This document shows positions 40,703 through 50,725 of a DNA stretch of 64,000 nucleotides, piece after piece (position 1 is the first letter of the stretch; each line of letters begins with the position of its first letter). The notes beneath the pieces were generated by a model, which saw only the letters and a list, made by a program, of their open reading frames with translations, ran no database searches and was not told the DNA's origin. Position numbers and translations under genes: made by a program. Origin of the DNA: Pseudomonas fulva (GTDB taxonomy: Bacteria > Pseudomonadota > Gammaproteobacteria > Pseudomonadales > Pseudomonadaceae); the NCBI RefSeq assembly GCF_015680705.1, contig NZ_JADNYP010000006.1:240174-304173 (forward strand), written 5' to 3'.

Positions 40703-41151
40703 CGGGGGCCGGGGCTCCTGGCATCGTCACCCACGCGCCGGTGGCGCAAGCGAGACACCAGCTGTACCAGCAGCATCACGGTGGCCGCCAGCATGAGCAC
40801 CGCTCCCGAGGGCAGCGTGAGCAGCATGAACCAGCCCATGACGCCGAGGCGGTACAGCAGGGGACCGGCATCCCAGCCCATGATCGGACAAGCATGCACG
40901 CTGCCCTCGTCCAGCGGGCAGCCGGCCAGGCCTGCCACCCAGCCCGCGCCGAGCGCGCACAGCAACGGCGCCACGGCGAACGAGGCGATGCAAAGCATGG
41001 CCAGGCCGTAGTACTGCAACAGTTGGCGCAGGCTGAACAGGCCAAGCCTGCGTTGCGATAAAGGGCGTGTCGGCATTTCGGCAATTGGAAGCGGCGCCAG
41101 GTAAACCTCGGCGACCGTCGTTAAGGTACGTTCGAAGACCGAAGGTAACAT
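40699..41151 (-). CDS. Small membrane protein of unknown function, first gene of the PcfJ-like operon
   Basis: 150 aa from the ATG at 41151 with GAGG upstream. There are two or three transmembrane segments, around residues 45-75 (LAMLCIASFAVAPLLCALGAGWV) and 105-140 (GWFMLLTLPSGAVLMLAATVMLLV). Between them is a cysteine-containing periplasmic loop, CPLDEGSVHACPIMGWD. Similar small pseudomonad membrane proteins with a DEGSVH-C loop are familiar but unassigned. Its stop overlaps the GTG of the PcfJ-like gene. Confidence 0.7.
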   Translation of the reverse strand: MLPSVFERTLTTVAEVYLAPLPIAEMPTRPLSQRRLGLFSLRQLLQYYGLAMLCIASFAVAPLLCALGAGWVAGLAGCPLDEGSVHACPIMGWDAGPLLYRLGVMGWFMLLTLPSGAVLMLAATVMLLVQLVSRLRHRRVGDDARSPGPR

Positions 41152-41322
41152 GGACGGCACCTCGAAAGTACCGCTGCGGCCGAACCCAGGTGCGCCGAAG
41201 GGCCAACCTGCAAGACTGTTCGCGTCACCGACAAGGCGCTGCGCCGCGATTGTGCTTTTCCAGAAACATGCGGGATGTCTCGATACGAACCAGGCGTCTC
41301 ACTGCCTGCGCCAGGTCGAGGT

Positions 41323-42270
41323 TCAGAAGTGAAACCAACTGAGCCGATCCACGCCAAGCTGACGCCGGATGTCGTCGGCGTGCCCGCGGATACGATCGAT
41401 GACCGCACGGTACTCCTCGGTAACTTCGTTTCCCCGTGCCAGATAGGGCTGGCTTTGGTTGAAACGCTGCTCATGTCGATGGGCGGTCAACAGCTCTTCA
41501 TACAGCCGCGCCGCCTCCTCGGCGCCGATTGCAGCTGGCCCAGGCGGCGCCTGCAGATGGACCGCCCCGGCATGACGTCGCCTGCCTGGATCAGGCGAGG
41601 CGACCGTGTTGCCCACGCCTCGTTGTCCATAGACGTGCTGGCCGCCTGGCCGGGCAAGAGGGTTTCTGGTCAGTTGCGCATCAGGCACGGCGGCCTGACG
41701 CTGGCGCAAGCGCTGACGTAACGCCTCGACCCGCTGCTGAGCGGTCATTCGCCCTGCCTGCCGCGCCTCAAGAGCCTGCGCCTGACTGCGCAATCCTCTC
41801 GCGACCCGGCGCATCTGGCTGAAATCCGCATGCCCGTCAGGGTCCATTCGGTTCACTGGGTCGCCAGAGCAATAGACATAGCTGTTCAGACCGCCCTGGC
41901 CGAACGGGCTCAAGCTGTCTGGTGTCAGAAAACGCATCAGGTTCGGGCTGTAGAAGCGATACCCCTGGCCCAAGGCATACGTTTTCGTCAGCCGCTGGTA
42001 GCGTTCGCCATTGAAACCCAGGCCAGAACCCTCATCGAGGACCGCATTACCATATGCAGCATAGACCCGGTCGATTGCATCGGACCGCCTGCTGGTACGC
42101 AGCACTGAATTCAAGGCATCGACCGCCAATGTACAAGTCTGCGCTCCTGCGCCGCCATAGCGCAGCTCGGCAAGCGCCTGATCGCCCCCGTGCAAGAATG
42201 TCCGGCCCTGGACGTTCTCGATCTCATTCTTCAACTGCTTATGCAGGTAGAAGGACATGCGCCTGGCCAT
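41323..42270 (-). CDS. Orphan RHS-core tip protein 1
   Basis: 315 aa. The first ~145 residues are the terminal RHS core: YAAYG, LGFNGERYQ, TYALGQGYRFYSPNLMRFLTPDSLSPFGQGGLN and GDPVNRMDPDGH. The following ~170 residues form a unique tail that is arginine- and glutamine-rich, then helical, ending RLSWFHF. There is no signal peptide and no long beta-cocoon array, so this is the cassette form common in Pseudomonas rather than a full RHS effector. The tail may be a toxin domain; I do not recognise it. Its neighbour at 42556-43494 has the same architecture with a different tail. Confidence 0.8.
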   Translation of the reverse strand: MARRMSFYLHKQLKNEIENVQGRTFLHGGDQALAELRYGGAGAQTCTLAVDALNSVLRTSRRSDAIDRVYAAYGNAVLDEGSGLGFNGERYQRLTKTYALGQGYRFYSPNLMRFLTPDSLSPFGQGGLNSYVYCSGDPVNRMDPDGHADFSQMRRVARGLRSQAQALEARQAGRMTAQQRVEALRQRLRQRQAAVPDAQLTRNPLARPGGQHVYGQRGVGNTVASPDPGRRRHAGAVHLQAPPGPAAIGAEEAARLYEELLTAHRHEQRFNQSQPYLARGNEVTEEYRAVIDRIRGHADDIRRQLGVDRLSWFHF

Positions 42271-42555
42271 ACCCTACCCTCTTGAACGCTGCTGGACGCT
42301 TCTGCTACGCACGGTTGCATGCGAAGCGATGGTGATCTTGAAAACACGCCCGAGTGTCTCGGGGTTCCCTGTCGAGACGCAACTGGCAGAAATGCCAGAC
42401 AGGCGCCTGCTGTCTTCACGACATTCGGCTGTCGAGCCCTCGAGAACGCCCGATGAAACGACGATGACGCTGGCGGCGGGTTCGCCTGAGAGATACGCCT
42501 AGCTTTTGGAGTACAAAGCAACTGGCAGCCAACCTGCTATCGAGCACGGGCGCAA
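42271..42555 (-). other. Intercassette spacer between the two RHS genes
   Basis: This 285-bp spacer holds the RHS1 leader and no convincing gene. A minus-strand open frame here runs into RHS1 in another frame and has no family-like sequence. No immunity gene follows RHS2, although RHS toxins often have one. Confidence 0.5.
42383..42398 (-). promoter_or_regulatory. Conserved leader hairpin upstream of RHS gene 1
   Basis: On the minus strand CTGGCA-TTTC-TGCCAG forms a perfect six-base-pair hairpin about 110 bases upstream of the RHS1 ATG. The 14-base core TTCTGCCAGTTGCG is found exactly once more, 102 bases upstream of the RHS2 ATG. Its role (operator, attenuator or recombination mark) is unknown. 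Confidence 0.4.
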
Positions 42556-43494
42556 TCAGGCCCGCAAGCGCGCAATGGCTTGTTGCACATCGATCAGGTA
42601 CTGGCGTGTCTGAATCATTTCCTGATTGAGGGCAGCCAGCTGCCTGGCAAAGTATGGATCCCTTTGGAATCCGATACTCAAGCTGCTTCGGGAATAACGC
42701 ATGGTCTCGATGTATTGGCGTTGCCGGCTCAGGTAAAACTCGAACAATTCGCCTGCATGCTTCGATAACGACTTGCGCTCGTTGTAGCGCGCACGCGCCG
42801 ATATCAGGTTCTTGGCAATCTCACGTGGCGCCTCATGTTTATCGAAGCTGAAAACTTGCGTGATTTCGTTGATCGAGACCGACTTTCGGGGCTTGGCGAA
42901 ATCGGTCTCGCGTACAACCCGGGGGGCTTGCAGATGTCCCTGACGTTTTGGCGAAACAGGCCGTGGACGCGTCGGCGACGAAGAGGATGGCACTGTTTTC
43001 AACCCCATGGCCCTCATTCGCGCCTGCAACTGGGCCGGGGTCGGTGCATGGCCTGACGGATCCGAGCGATTGACGGGATCATTGGCACAAAAACAATAGA
43101 CGTTCAAACCACCCTGCCCAAAGGGACTGAGGCTGTCGGGGGCCAGGAAACGCATCAATGCGGGACTGTAGAAGCGATACCCCTGGCCCAGCGCGTACGC
43201 CTGTGCCAACAAGTCGTAGCGCGCGCCATTGAAGCCCAGTCGAGAGGCTTGTTGGCCAGTGCAGGGGACATGGCCGTATGGGGTATAGACCAGGTCGATC
43301 CCACCCGTTCGACTGCACGTACGCAGCACCGAACCACAAGCATCGGTCTGCAGTACATAGCTATCGGAAGCTGCGCCCATACGCCTAAACTCGACAAGTG
43401 GCTGGTCATGGCCATGCATGAACGTCCAGGTTCGCGTCTGTTCGATCTCATGCCTTGGCTGGGTATGAAGATGGAAATGCATTCGCCTGCCCAT
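42556..43494 (-). CDS. Orphan RHS-core tip protein 2
   Basis: 312 aa. The N-terminal ~145 residues parallel RHS protein 1 block by block (MGRRMHFHLH, TFMHGHDQPLVEFRRMGA, YTPYGH, LGFNGARYD, YALGQGYRFYSPALMRFLAPDSLSPFGQGGLN). The tail is different: a basic, proline- and serine-rich linker, then RKSVSINEITQVFSFD, then a helical, coiled-coil-like C terminus. There is no signal peptide. The two genes look like tandem cassettes that share a core and leader but have exchanged tails. Toxicity of the tail is inferred only from the family pattern. Confidence 0.8.
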   Translation of the reverse strand: MGRRMHFHLHTQPRHEIEQTRTWTFMHGHDQPLVEFRRMGAASDSYVLQTDACGSVLRTCSRTGGIDLVYTPYGHVPCTGQQASRLGFNGARYDLLAQAYALGQGYRFYSPALMRFLAPDSLSPFGQGGLNVYCFCANDPVNRSDPSGHAPTPAQLQARMRAMGLKTVPSSSSPTRPRPVSPKRQGHLQAPRVVRETDFAKPRKSVSINEITQVFSFDKHEAPREIAKNLISARARYNERKSLSKHAGELFEFYLSRQRQYIETMRYSRSSLSIGFQRDPYFARQLAALNQEMIQTRQYLIDVQQAIARLRA

Positions 43495-43595
43495 GCAGCC
43501 TCCTCGGCTTCGCTGGTGTCTCGACTCTTCTGCCCGGTACGCCGAAGGAAGACGGCCGGGACAGGCTGGCAGTCTTCTGGCTTGTGCCTGCGCCG

Positions 43596-43609
43596 CGCAA
43601 CTGGCAGAA
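43596..43609 (-). promoter_or_regulatory. Conserved leader element upstream of RHS gene 2
   Basis: TTCTGCCAGTTGCG on the minus strand is identical to the core in the RHS1 leader and lies at nearly the same distance from the ATG. The hairpin is imperfect here (CTGACA-GTTC-TGCCAG). Confidence 0.4.
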
Positions 43610-43712
43610 CTGTCAGGAGGTGTCGAGTGGCTGAATGCAGATGCCTTCCAGTCCCAAAGCTTGCGCGATAAGGAAGCGCTGGCTGCGGGACCTGAGCATG
43701 GCAGGGATGCAA

Positions 43713-43736
43713 GAAGCCCGCGGTCAAGCGGGCTTC
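43713..43736 (-). terminator. Terminator hairpin resembling the guaA terminator
   Basis: GAAGCCCGC (43713-43721) pairs perfectly with GCGGGCTTC (43728-43736) around a six-base loop. The stem and the preceding ATGCAA are the same as those of the terminator at 44879-44908, but the T run has decayed (minus strand TTGCATCCC). It may be the displaced native guaA terminator. Confidence 0.6.
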
Positions 43737-43751
43737 GGATTTGCTAGGCGG

Positions 43752-43786
43752 TGCCGGGCAATGCCGGACGCGGGATCATTCTCACC
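43752..43786. repeat. Degenerate direct repeat of the guaA 3' junction, copy A (candidate att remnant)
   Basis: TGCCGGGCAATGCCGGACGC (43752-43771) matches TGCCAGAAAATGCCAGACGC at 44852-44871 at 16 of 20 positions. The next bases, GGGATCATTCTCACC, match the guaA 3' end GGGATCATTCCCACT at 44926-44940. Together with the shared terminator stems, this suggests attachment-site remnants flanking an inserted segment of about 1.1 kb. Confidence 0.5.
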
Positions 43787-43932
43787 CTGTTATCAACGAA
43801 AACCATAAACCATTTAAAAACAGGAACCTACAGGAAAGTGTAAATTTCATACCATGAAAAGAACCATGGCAGAATAATGATCTCGAAACTCAGTTTCTCT
43901 GCATCGATCTTAACGCCGCCATTCAAGTTTTC

Positions 43933-44352
43933 TCAGCTTTCTTCCCAAGGATTTATGACTGTAACACCCGCTGCCTCATAGGGAGCGATATTACGTGACG
44001 CCACGATAAACCCACGTGATGCTGCAATCGCTGCAATATAACCATCAGGCGTTGGGAACCCTCTTCCACGGCTTCTGGCAGTTACAGCCAATCCTGCATA
44101 GCAACGTGCAGCACCTGTATCGAAGTTCAGCACTCGCCCTTCGAACAAGCCCAGAAGACCTTCAAAGGCCTTGTCCAGCATGTTTTTACGCTTACCGGCT
44201 GGCAGTGCAGCAATTCCGAACGTCAATTCAGCAATGCTCACGCTGGAAAGGTAAAGCGTGTCTGCTGCTTGTTCGTTTAGCCAATTCCGAATCCTTGGGT
44301 CTGGTGCTGGCTTCATCGCCTCGGATACGACATTGGTGTCCAGGACGATCAT
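43933..44352 (-). CDS. PIN-domain toxin (FitB/VapC-type)
   Basis: 139 aa. The PIN fold acidic residues are visible: D5 (MIVLDTNVVSE), E42 (SIAELTFGI), D103 (TPDGYIAAIA), with N121 at the fourth position. These Mg-dependent ribonucleases are neutralised by a ribbon-helix-helix antitoxin. Its ATG overlaps the antitoxin stop (ATGA). The local DNA is more AT-rich than the flanks, consistent with acquisition. Assignment to the FitB-like subgroup rests on the antitoxin partner. Confidence 0.9.
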   Translation of the reverse strand: MIVLDTNVVSEAMKPAPDPRIRNWLNEQAADTLYLSSVSIAELTFGIAALPAGKRKNMLDKAFEGLLGLFEGRVLNFDTGAARCYAGLAVTARSRGRGFPTPDGYIAAIAASRGFIVASRNIAPYEAAGVTVINPWEES

Positions 44353-44603
44353 TCAAACCTCATCGGTTCAGCTGGGGTCGTGTCGCGCACCTGGCCAAGC
44401 ACTGCAAAATCTTCATTGGTCAGGCCTACTTTCTTACCCAGCTCTGCCAGGGCATCACCGAGACGCAAACGCTGATCGGGCTTCACCGCATTAGCCAAGA
44501 TTTCCCGAACCTCTGCTTCTGCACTACGGCCATGCTGAGCGGCCCGAACGCGAATGGCGCGATGCACCTCATCAGGCACATTTCTTACCGTTAGGATTGC
44601 CAT
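44349..44603 (-). CDS. Ribbon-helix-helix antitoxin (FitA/VapB-type)
   Basis: 84 aa from the ATG at 44603 (MAILTVRNVPDEVHRAIRVR), with GGGG upstream. The N-terminal strand-helix-helix with RAAQHGRSAEAEVREIL is typical of FitA-like DNA-binding antitoxins. The acidic C terminus would wrap and inhibit the PIN toxin. Such complexes repress their own promoter; a TGACGTCA palindrome lies just upstream. An in-frame start at 44657 lacks family sequence. Confidence 0.88.
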   Translation of the reverse strand: MAILTVRNVPDEVHRAIRVRAAQHGRSAEAEVREILANAVKPDQRLRLGDALAELGKKVGLTNEDFAVLGQVRDTTPAEPMRFE

Positions 44604-44629
44604 AGTCACATCCCCAAAAACGCATTCAA

Positions 44630-44637
44630 TGACGTCA
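44630..44637. promoter_or_regulatory. Candidate operator palindrome of the toxin-antitoxin operon
   Basis: TGACGTCA is a perfect 8-bp palindrome 27 bp upstream of the antitoxin ATG, within an AT-rich stretch suited to a promoter. Autoregulation by the antitoxin is usual in the family; binding here is inferred. Confidence 0.35.
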
Positions 44638-44677
44638 AAATACAATAATGCAGTCATCCTAGCAAGATCAGGACACC

Positions 44678-44699
44678 ACCGCTCAGCGGTTCGTTTTTT
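44678..44699 (+). terminator. Terminator-like hairpin with T run, no matching gene upstream
   Basis: ACCG-CTCAG-CGGT (44678-44690) is followed by TCG and six Ts. It has intrinsic-terminator form on the plus strand, but the adjacent upstream genes are all on the minus strand, so it may be a relic of a lost gene. Confidence 0.35.
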
Positions 44700-44851
44700 G
44701 GCATGACAACCTCACTCATCAAGCCATGGGTTAGTTCTTGGTCGACCTCATAATGCGCGGATTGCTGACGCCCCTAGCGAAGTGCTCTTGTGTCATCGGT
44801 TAACCAGAGATTGAGCAGCCCATCGCACCACGTAAAAGAGCTGCTTGGCGC

Positions 44852-44871
44852 TGCCAGAAAATGCCAGACGC
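44852..44871. repeat. Degenerate direct repeat, copy B (candidate att remnant)
   Basis: TGCCAGAAAATGCCAGACGC is the partner of the copy at 43752-43771 (16 of 20 identical, same orientation, exactly 1100 bp apart). It lies immediately next to the guaA terminator. Confidence 0.45.
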
Positions 44872-44878
44872 AAAAATG

Positions 44879-44908
44879 CAAGAAGCCCGCAATGATGCGG
44901 GCTTCTTG
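44879..44908 (-). terminator. guaA: Intrinsic terminator of guaA
   Basis: The twelve-base-pair perfect stem CAAGAAGCCCGC / GCGGGCTTCTTG has a six-base loop and is followed on the minus strand by CATTTTTG. It lies 21 bp beyond the guaA stop. Confidence 0.88.
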
Positions 44909-44929
44909 ATTACGCTAACAGAGTGGGGA

Positions 44930-46507
44930 TCATTCCCACTCGATCGTCGCCGGCGGCTTGCTCGACACGTCGTAGGTCACCCGCGAAATCCCTTCGATCT
45001 CGTTGATGATGCGTCCACTGACCGTTTCCAGCAGCTCGTACGGCAGGTGCGCCCAGCGAGCGGTCATGAAGTCCACGGTCTCGACGGCGCGCAGGGCGAC
45101 GACCCAGGCGTAGCGACGGCCGTCGCCGACCACGCCGACCGACTTCACCGGCTGGAACACCACGAACGCCTGGCTGGTCTTGTGGTACCAGTCGGCCTTG
45201 CGCAGTTCCTCGATGAAGATGTGGTCGGCACGACGCAGCAGGTCGGCGTATTCCTTCTTCACTTCGCCAAGGATCCGCACGCCCAGGCCCGGCCCCGGGA
45301 AGGGGTGGCGGTAGACCATGTCGTACGGCAGGCCCAGCTCCAGGCCGATCTTGCGCACTTCGTCCTTGAACAGTTCGCGCAGCGGCTCGACCAGCTTGAG
45401 GTTCATTTCCTCCGGCAGGCCACCGACGTTGTGGTGCGACTTGATCACGTGGGCCTTGCCGCTCTTGGCGCCGGCCGACTCGATCACGTCGGGGTAGATG
45501 GTGCCTTGGGCGAGGAACCGGATGTTGTCCAGCTTGCTGGCCTCGGCATCGAACACGTCGATGAAGGTGCGACCGATGATCTTGCGCTTCTTCTCCGGGT
45601 CGCTCTCGCCGGCCAGGTTGGCCAGGAACTGGGCCTCGGCGTCGGCGCGGATGACCTTGACGCCCATGTTTTCGGCGAACATGGCCATGACCTGGTTACC
45701 CTCGTGCAGGCGCAGCAGGCCGTTGTCGACGAACACGCAGGTCAGCTGGTCGCCGATGGCGCGGTGCAGCAGCGCGGCGACCACCGAGGAGTCGACGCCG
45801 CCGGACAGCCCGAGCAGCACATTGGCCGAACCGACCTGTGCACGGACCTGAGCGATGGCGTCCTCGACGATGTTCGAGGCGGTCCACAAGGCTTCGCAGC
45901 CGCAGATGTCGAGGATGAAGCGCGACAGCATGCGGCCGCCCTGCTTGGTGTGGGTCACCTCAGGATGGAACTGCACGCCATAGTAGCGGCGGTTGTCGTC
46001 GAACATGCCGGCGATCGGGCAGCTCGGGGTGCTGGCCAGCACGTGGAAGTCTTCCGGCAGGCGGGTGACCTTGTCACCGTGGCTCATCCACACGTCCAGG
46101 CCCAGCACGCCATCGGCGTCGACATGGTCCTCGATGCCGTCGAGCAGGCGGCTCTTGCCGACCACATCGACACGGGCGTAGCCGAACTCGCGCAGCTCGG
46201 AACCCTCGACCTTGCCGCCCATCTGTTCGGCCATGGTCTGCATGCCGTAGCAGATCCCCAGTACCGGCACGTTCAGGTCGAACACCGCCTGCGGCGCGCG
46301 CGGGCTGTCGGCTTCGTGAACCGACTCGGGACCGCCGGCAAGGATGATGCCGCGCGGATTGAAGGCGCGGATCGCTTCATCGTCCATGTCGAACGGATGC
46401 AGTTCGCAGTAGACACCGATCTCGCGCACGCGGCGGGCGATCAGCTGGGTGTACTGGGAACCGAAATCGAGGATCAGGATTCGGTGAGCGTGAATGTCGA
46501 GAGCCAT
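44930..46507 (-). CDS. guaA: GMP synthase (glutamine-hydrolysing) GuaA
   Basis: 525 aa, the normal family length. It starts [20 protein letters not shown]. The class I glutamine amidotransferase nucleophile is cysteine 86 (GICYGMQ), with the histidine-glutamate pair in FHPEVTHT. The ATP pyrophosphatase P-loop is [11 protein letters not shown]. The C-terminal dimerisation domain ends PPATIEWE. It aminates XMP to GMP. It lies downstream of guaB with a 205-bp spacer containing a hairpin and repeats. Its 3' end appears to have served as an island integration site. Confidence 0.97.
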   Translation of the reverse strand: MALDIHAHRILILDFGSQYTQLIARRVREIGVYCELHPFDMDDEAIRAFNPRGIILAGGPESVHEADSPRAPQAVFDLNVPVLGICYGMQTMAEQMGGKVEGSELREFGYARVDVVGKSRLLDGIEDHVDADGVLGLDVWMSHGDKVTRLPEDFHVLASTPSCPIAGMFDDNRRYYGVQFHPEVTHTKQGGRMLSRFILDICGCEALWTASNIVEDAIAQVRAQVGSANVLLGLSGGVDSSVVAALLHRAIGDQLTCVFVDNGLLRLHEGNQVMAMFAENMGVKVIRADAEAQFLANLAGESDPEKKRKIIGRTFIDVFDAEASKLDNIRFLAQGTIYPDVIESAGAKSGKAHVIKSHHNVGGLPEEMNLKLVEPLRELFKDEVRKIGLELGLPYDMVYRHPFPGPGLGVRILGEVKKEYADLLRRADHIFIEELRKADWYHKTSQAFVVFQPVKSVGVVGDGRRYAWVVALRAVETVDFMTARWAHLPYELLETVSGRIINEIEGISRVTYDVSSKPPATIEWE

Positions 46508-46524
46508 GACTCAATCTCTGGTGC

Positions 46525-46710
46525 AGTCGCAAGCGTCGAGCCGCAAGCTGCAAGTTGATCGGGGAAATACACGGTAGCCGCTGCAGTGCGGCTACCGCCT
46601 GGGTTCGAAACTGCGAACCGCGAGCCGCAAGCTACAAGCTGTGCAATGGCGGCATCGACCCTGTTCACGGGTCGGCCTGGGGCTTGCAATCTGAGGCTCG
46701 AGGCTCGATA
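46525..46710. repeat. Repeat-rich guaB-guaA spacer (GAGCCGCAAGCTGCAAG type)
   Basis: The spacer contains GAGCCGCAAGCTGCAAG near 46530, GAGCCGCAAGCTACAAGC near 46621, and inverted relatives (GGGCTTGCAATCTGAGGC, GAGGCTCGAGGCTCG) up to 46708. Related sequences occur near 8166-8255, 30440-30510 and 48255. They look like a small dispersed intergenic repeat family. Confidence 0.5.
46572..46597. repeat. Perfect 10-bp hairpin in the guaB-guaA spacer
   Basis: CGGTAGCCGC (46572-46581) and GCGGCTACCG (46588-46597) pair without mismatch around a six-base loop. No T run follows on either strand, so it is more likely an mRNA-stabilising or attenuating structure between the two gua genes than a full terminator. 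Confidence 0.55.
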
Positions 46711-46712
46711 CC

Positions 46713-48858
<2,146 letters not shown>

Positions 48859-48908
48859 GGGCCTGGAATGCCTGCGAGCTGCGATGTTCGAGGGATTCTA
48901 CCGCCTGC

Positions 48909-49664
48909 TCAGCCGGCGAGGTAGCGGCCGATGAGGGCCAGGCCACTGGCGAGCACCAGCCAGGTGACCAGGCGCACGAAGGCTTCGCGGGACAGCCGCG
49001 TCGCCAGCCGGCGACCGAGCCAGAGTCCGGCCAGCATCACCGGCGACAGGCATACGGCCAGAAGCAGCAGATCGGCATCGCCATAGACACCGGCCAGCAA
49101 AAAAAGCCCCAGGCGCACCAGCGTGCTGCAACTGATCAGCACGCCCTGGGTCGCGCGCGCCTGCTCCTTGCCATCGAGCCGGGCGTTGAGATAGAGCGCA
49201 TAGAGAAAGCCACCACTGCCGAACAGCGCGCCGAACAGGCCGCCAATGGTGCCCATTGGCAGTGCCCAGGCAGCGGACAGGCGCGCCGGCCGGACTTTTA
49301 CCAGCAGGCTGTACAGGGCGTAGCCGGTGACGAACAGCCCCATCAGCAACAACAGCAGGTCGGACTTGAGCTGCAACAGAAACAGCACCCCCAGCGTACA
49401 GCCCACGGCCATGCAGGGCAGCAATCGCAGCAGCTCGCCGCGCACCACGGCCGTGCGCGCAGGCAGCCAGTTGCCGAAGGCGGCGACGAAGTCCAGCAGC
49501 ACCAGCAGCGGGATGACCCGCGACAGCGGCATGAAATGGATCAGCACCGGCCCGGCGACCAGCGCGGTACCGAACCCGGCGAGACCGAAAACCACATAGG
49601 CCGCGCCAATGCCAAGCAGCATGGGCAGCCAGTGCGCACCGGCCAAGTTCAACAGATCGAGCAT
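48909..49664 (-). CDS. Sulfite exporter TauE/SafE family membrane protein
   Basis: 251 aa with about eight hydrophobic segments and the family's internal repeat: GIGAAYVVFGLAGFGTALVAGP near the start and MGTIGGLFGALFGSGGFLYALYLNARL in the second half. These proteins are proposed exporters of sulfite or sulfonate-related anions. It is divergent from a LysR-type regulator with a 92-bp spacer, which often indicates control by that regulator. Confidence 0.88.
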   Translation of the reverse strand: MLDLLNLAGAHWLPMLLGIGAAYVVFGLAGFGTALVAGPVLIHFMPLSRVIPLLVLLDFVAAFGNWLPARTAVVRGELLRLLPCMAVGCTLGVLFLLQLKSDLLLLLMGLFVTGYALYSLLVKVRPARLSAAWALPMGTIGGLFGALFGSGGFLYALYLNARLDGKEQARATQGVLISCSTLVRLGLFLLAGVYGDADLLLLAVCLSPVMLAGLWLGRRLATRLSREAFVRLVTWLVLASGLALIGRYLAG

Positions 49665-49756
49665 ATGCAGGCTTCCTGGAGGGTTCGCTTCAGGTTAGCC
49701 AGCACCAGCCCCTGCCGACTAATATCCGTTTTCGCTGTCACTCATCTGGAAAAGGC

Positions 49757-50647
49757 ATGGCAGACATGACGTCGATTCGCCAGTTGCGCTATTTCGTGGA
49801 AATCGCCGAGACCGGCAGCTTCAGTGCCGCCGCCGAGCGACTGTTCATCGCCCAGTCGGCGCTCAGCCGCCAGGTCAAGGAGCTCGAGCAGCACCTGGAC
49901 ACACGCTTGTTCGAGCGCACCGCCCGGCAGCCGCGACTGACCGCCGCCGGGCAGGCATTGCTGGTGCGGGCCCGGCAGCTGCTGGTCGACCTGGAAAAGA
50001 CCGAGCGCCTGACTCGCGAGATCGGTCAAGGGCTGCGTGGCAGCCTGCGCCTGAATCACTCGAGCACGGTGCCGCTGCAAGGAGTGCTGATGCAACGGCT
50101 GGGCCGTTATCTGCAGGCCAACCCTGGAGTGTCCCTGGAAATCGCCCAGCAATCCTCGGAAGCGCAGCTGCAGGATATTGCCGGCGGTCGCCTGGAGGTT
50201 GGCCTGTTGCGTCTGCCCATCCTGCGCCAGCACCCAGGCATCGAGATTCATCCACTGTTCGACGAACCCCTGGCGCTGGCTGTCGCAGCATCTCACCCGC
50301 TGGCCGACGCGAGCCTGGTGCCGTTGGCGCAGCTGCGCGACGAGCGCTTCGTTTCCGTGCCCCATCCCCAGCGCGGCGGATTGAGCTACCTGGCGGCTTC
50401 GCTGTGCATGAAGGCCGGCTTCTTTCCACGTGCCGCCCAGGCAATATCGCGCAAGACCACGCAACTGCAGCTCATTCAGGCCGGCTTCGGCATTGGCCTG
50501 CTGCCGACCTGCATGCGCGCGATAGCCCCGGAGTCGGTACGCTTCGTGACGCTGGCGGACGCCGGCTGCAGCAGTACCGTGGCGCTGGCCTGCGCAAGCG
50601 ATCCCGGACCACTGCTGCGGCAGTTCGTCGAGGCCATGAGGGGCTGA
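49757..50647 (+). CDS. LysR-type transcriptional regulator
   Basis: 296 aa. The N-terminal winged helix-turn-helix reads TSIRQLRYFVEIAETGSFSAAAERLFIAQSALSRQVKELEQHLD. It is followed by a linker helix and a periplasmic-binding-protein-like effector domain (from about residue 90). Alternative ATGs at 49757 and 49766 are both possible, with GGA and AAGG upstream. It probably controls the divergent TauE/SafE exporter gene; the inducer is unknown. Confidence 0.9.
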   Translation: MADMTSIRQLRYFVEIAETGSFSAAAERLFIAQSALSRQVKELEQHLDTRLFERTARQPRLTAAGQALLVRARQLLVDLEKTERLTREIGQGLRGSLRLNHSSTVPLQGVLMQRLGRYLQANPGVSLEIAQQSSEAQLQDIAGGRLEVGLLRLPILRQHPGIEIHPLFDEPLALAVAASHPLADASLVPLAQLRDERFVSVPHPQRGGLSYLAASLCMKAGFFPRAAQAISRKTTQLQLIQAGFGIGLLPTCMRAIAPESVRFVTLADAGCSSTVALACASDPGPLLRQFVEAMRG

Positions 50648-50725
50648 CCGATAGCTTGCCCCTCGGCGCACCTGCTTGAGTCTTGCCTGTTCCGGCCCAT
50701 CGTCCGAGGCGCTATGATGCCCGGC

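Larger units (their letters stand above)
43495..43932. other. Gene-free region between RHS2 and the toxin-antitoxin pair
   Basis: This 438-bp stretch holds the RHS2 leader (43495-43700), a terminator-like hairpin (43713-43736), a degenerate copy of the guaA 3'-end sequence (43752-43786), and then an AT-rich stretch (about 43790-43930) unlike the surrounding GC-rich DNA. I see no supported coding sequence. Confidence 0.6.
44604..44929. other. Gene-free region between antitoxin gene and guaA 3' end
   Basis: Contents in order are the antitoxin promoter region, a plus-strand terminator-like hairpin (44678-44699), a featureless AT-moderate segment, repeat copy B (44852-44871) and the guaA terminator (44879-44908). 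No coding sequence is supported. Confidence 0.6.

Noticed and set aside
42231..42521. Minus-strand open frame between the RHS genes as a possible immunity protein
   Set aside because: It overlaps the RHS1 start in another frame, has low-complexity serine/arginine composition and no start signal; it is more likely chance in GC-rich DNA.
43155..43727. Minus-strand 190-codon frame overlapping RHS2
   Set aside because: It shifts frame across the RHS2 coding region and has no recognisable sequence; RHS2 itself is well supported in its own frame.
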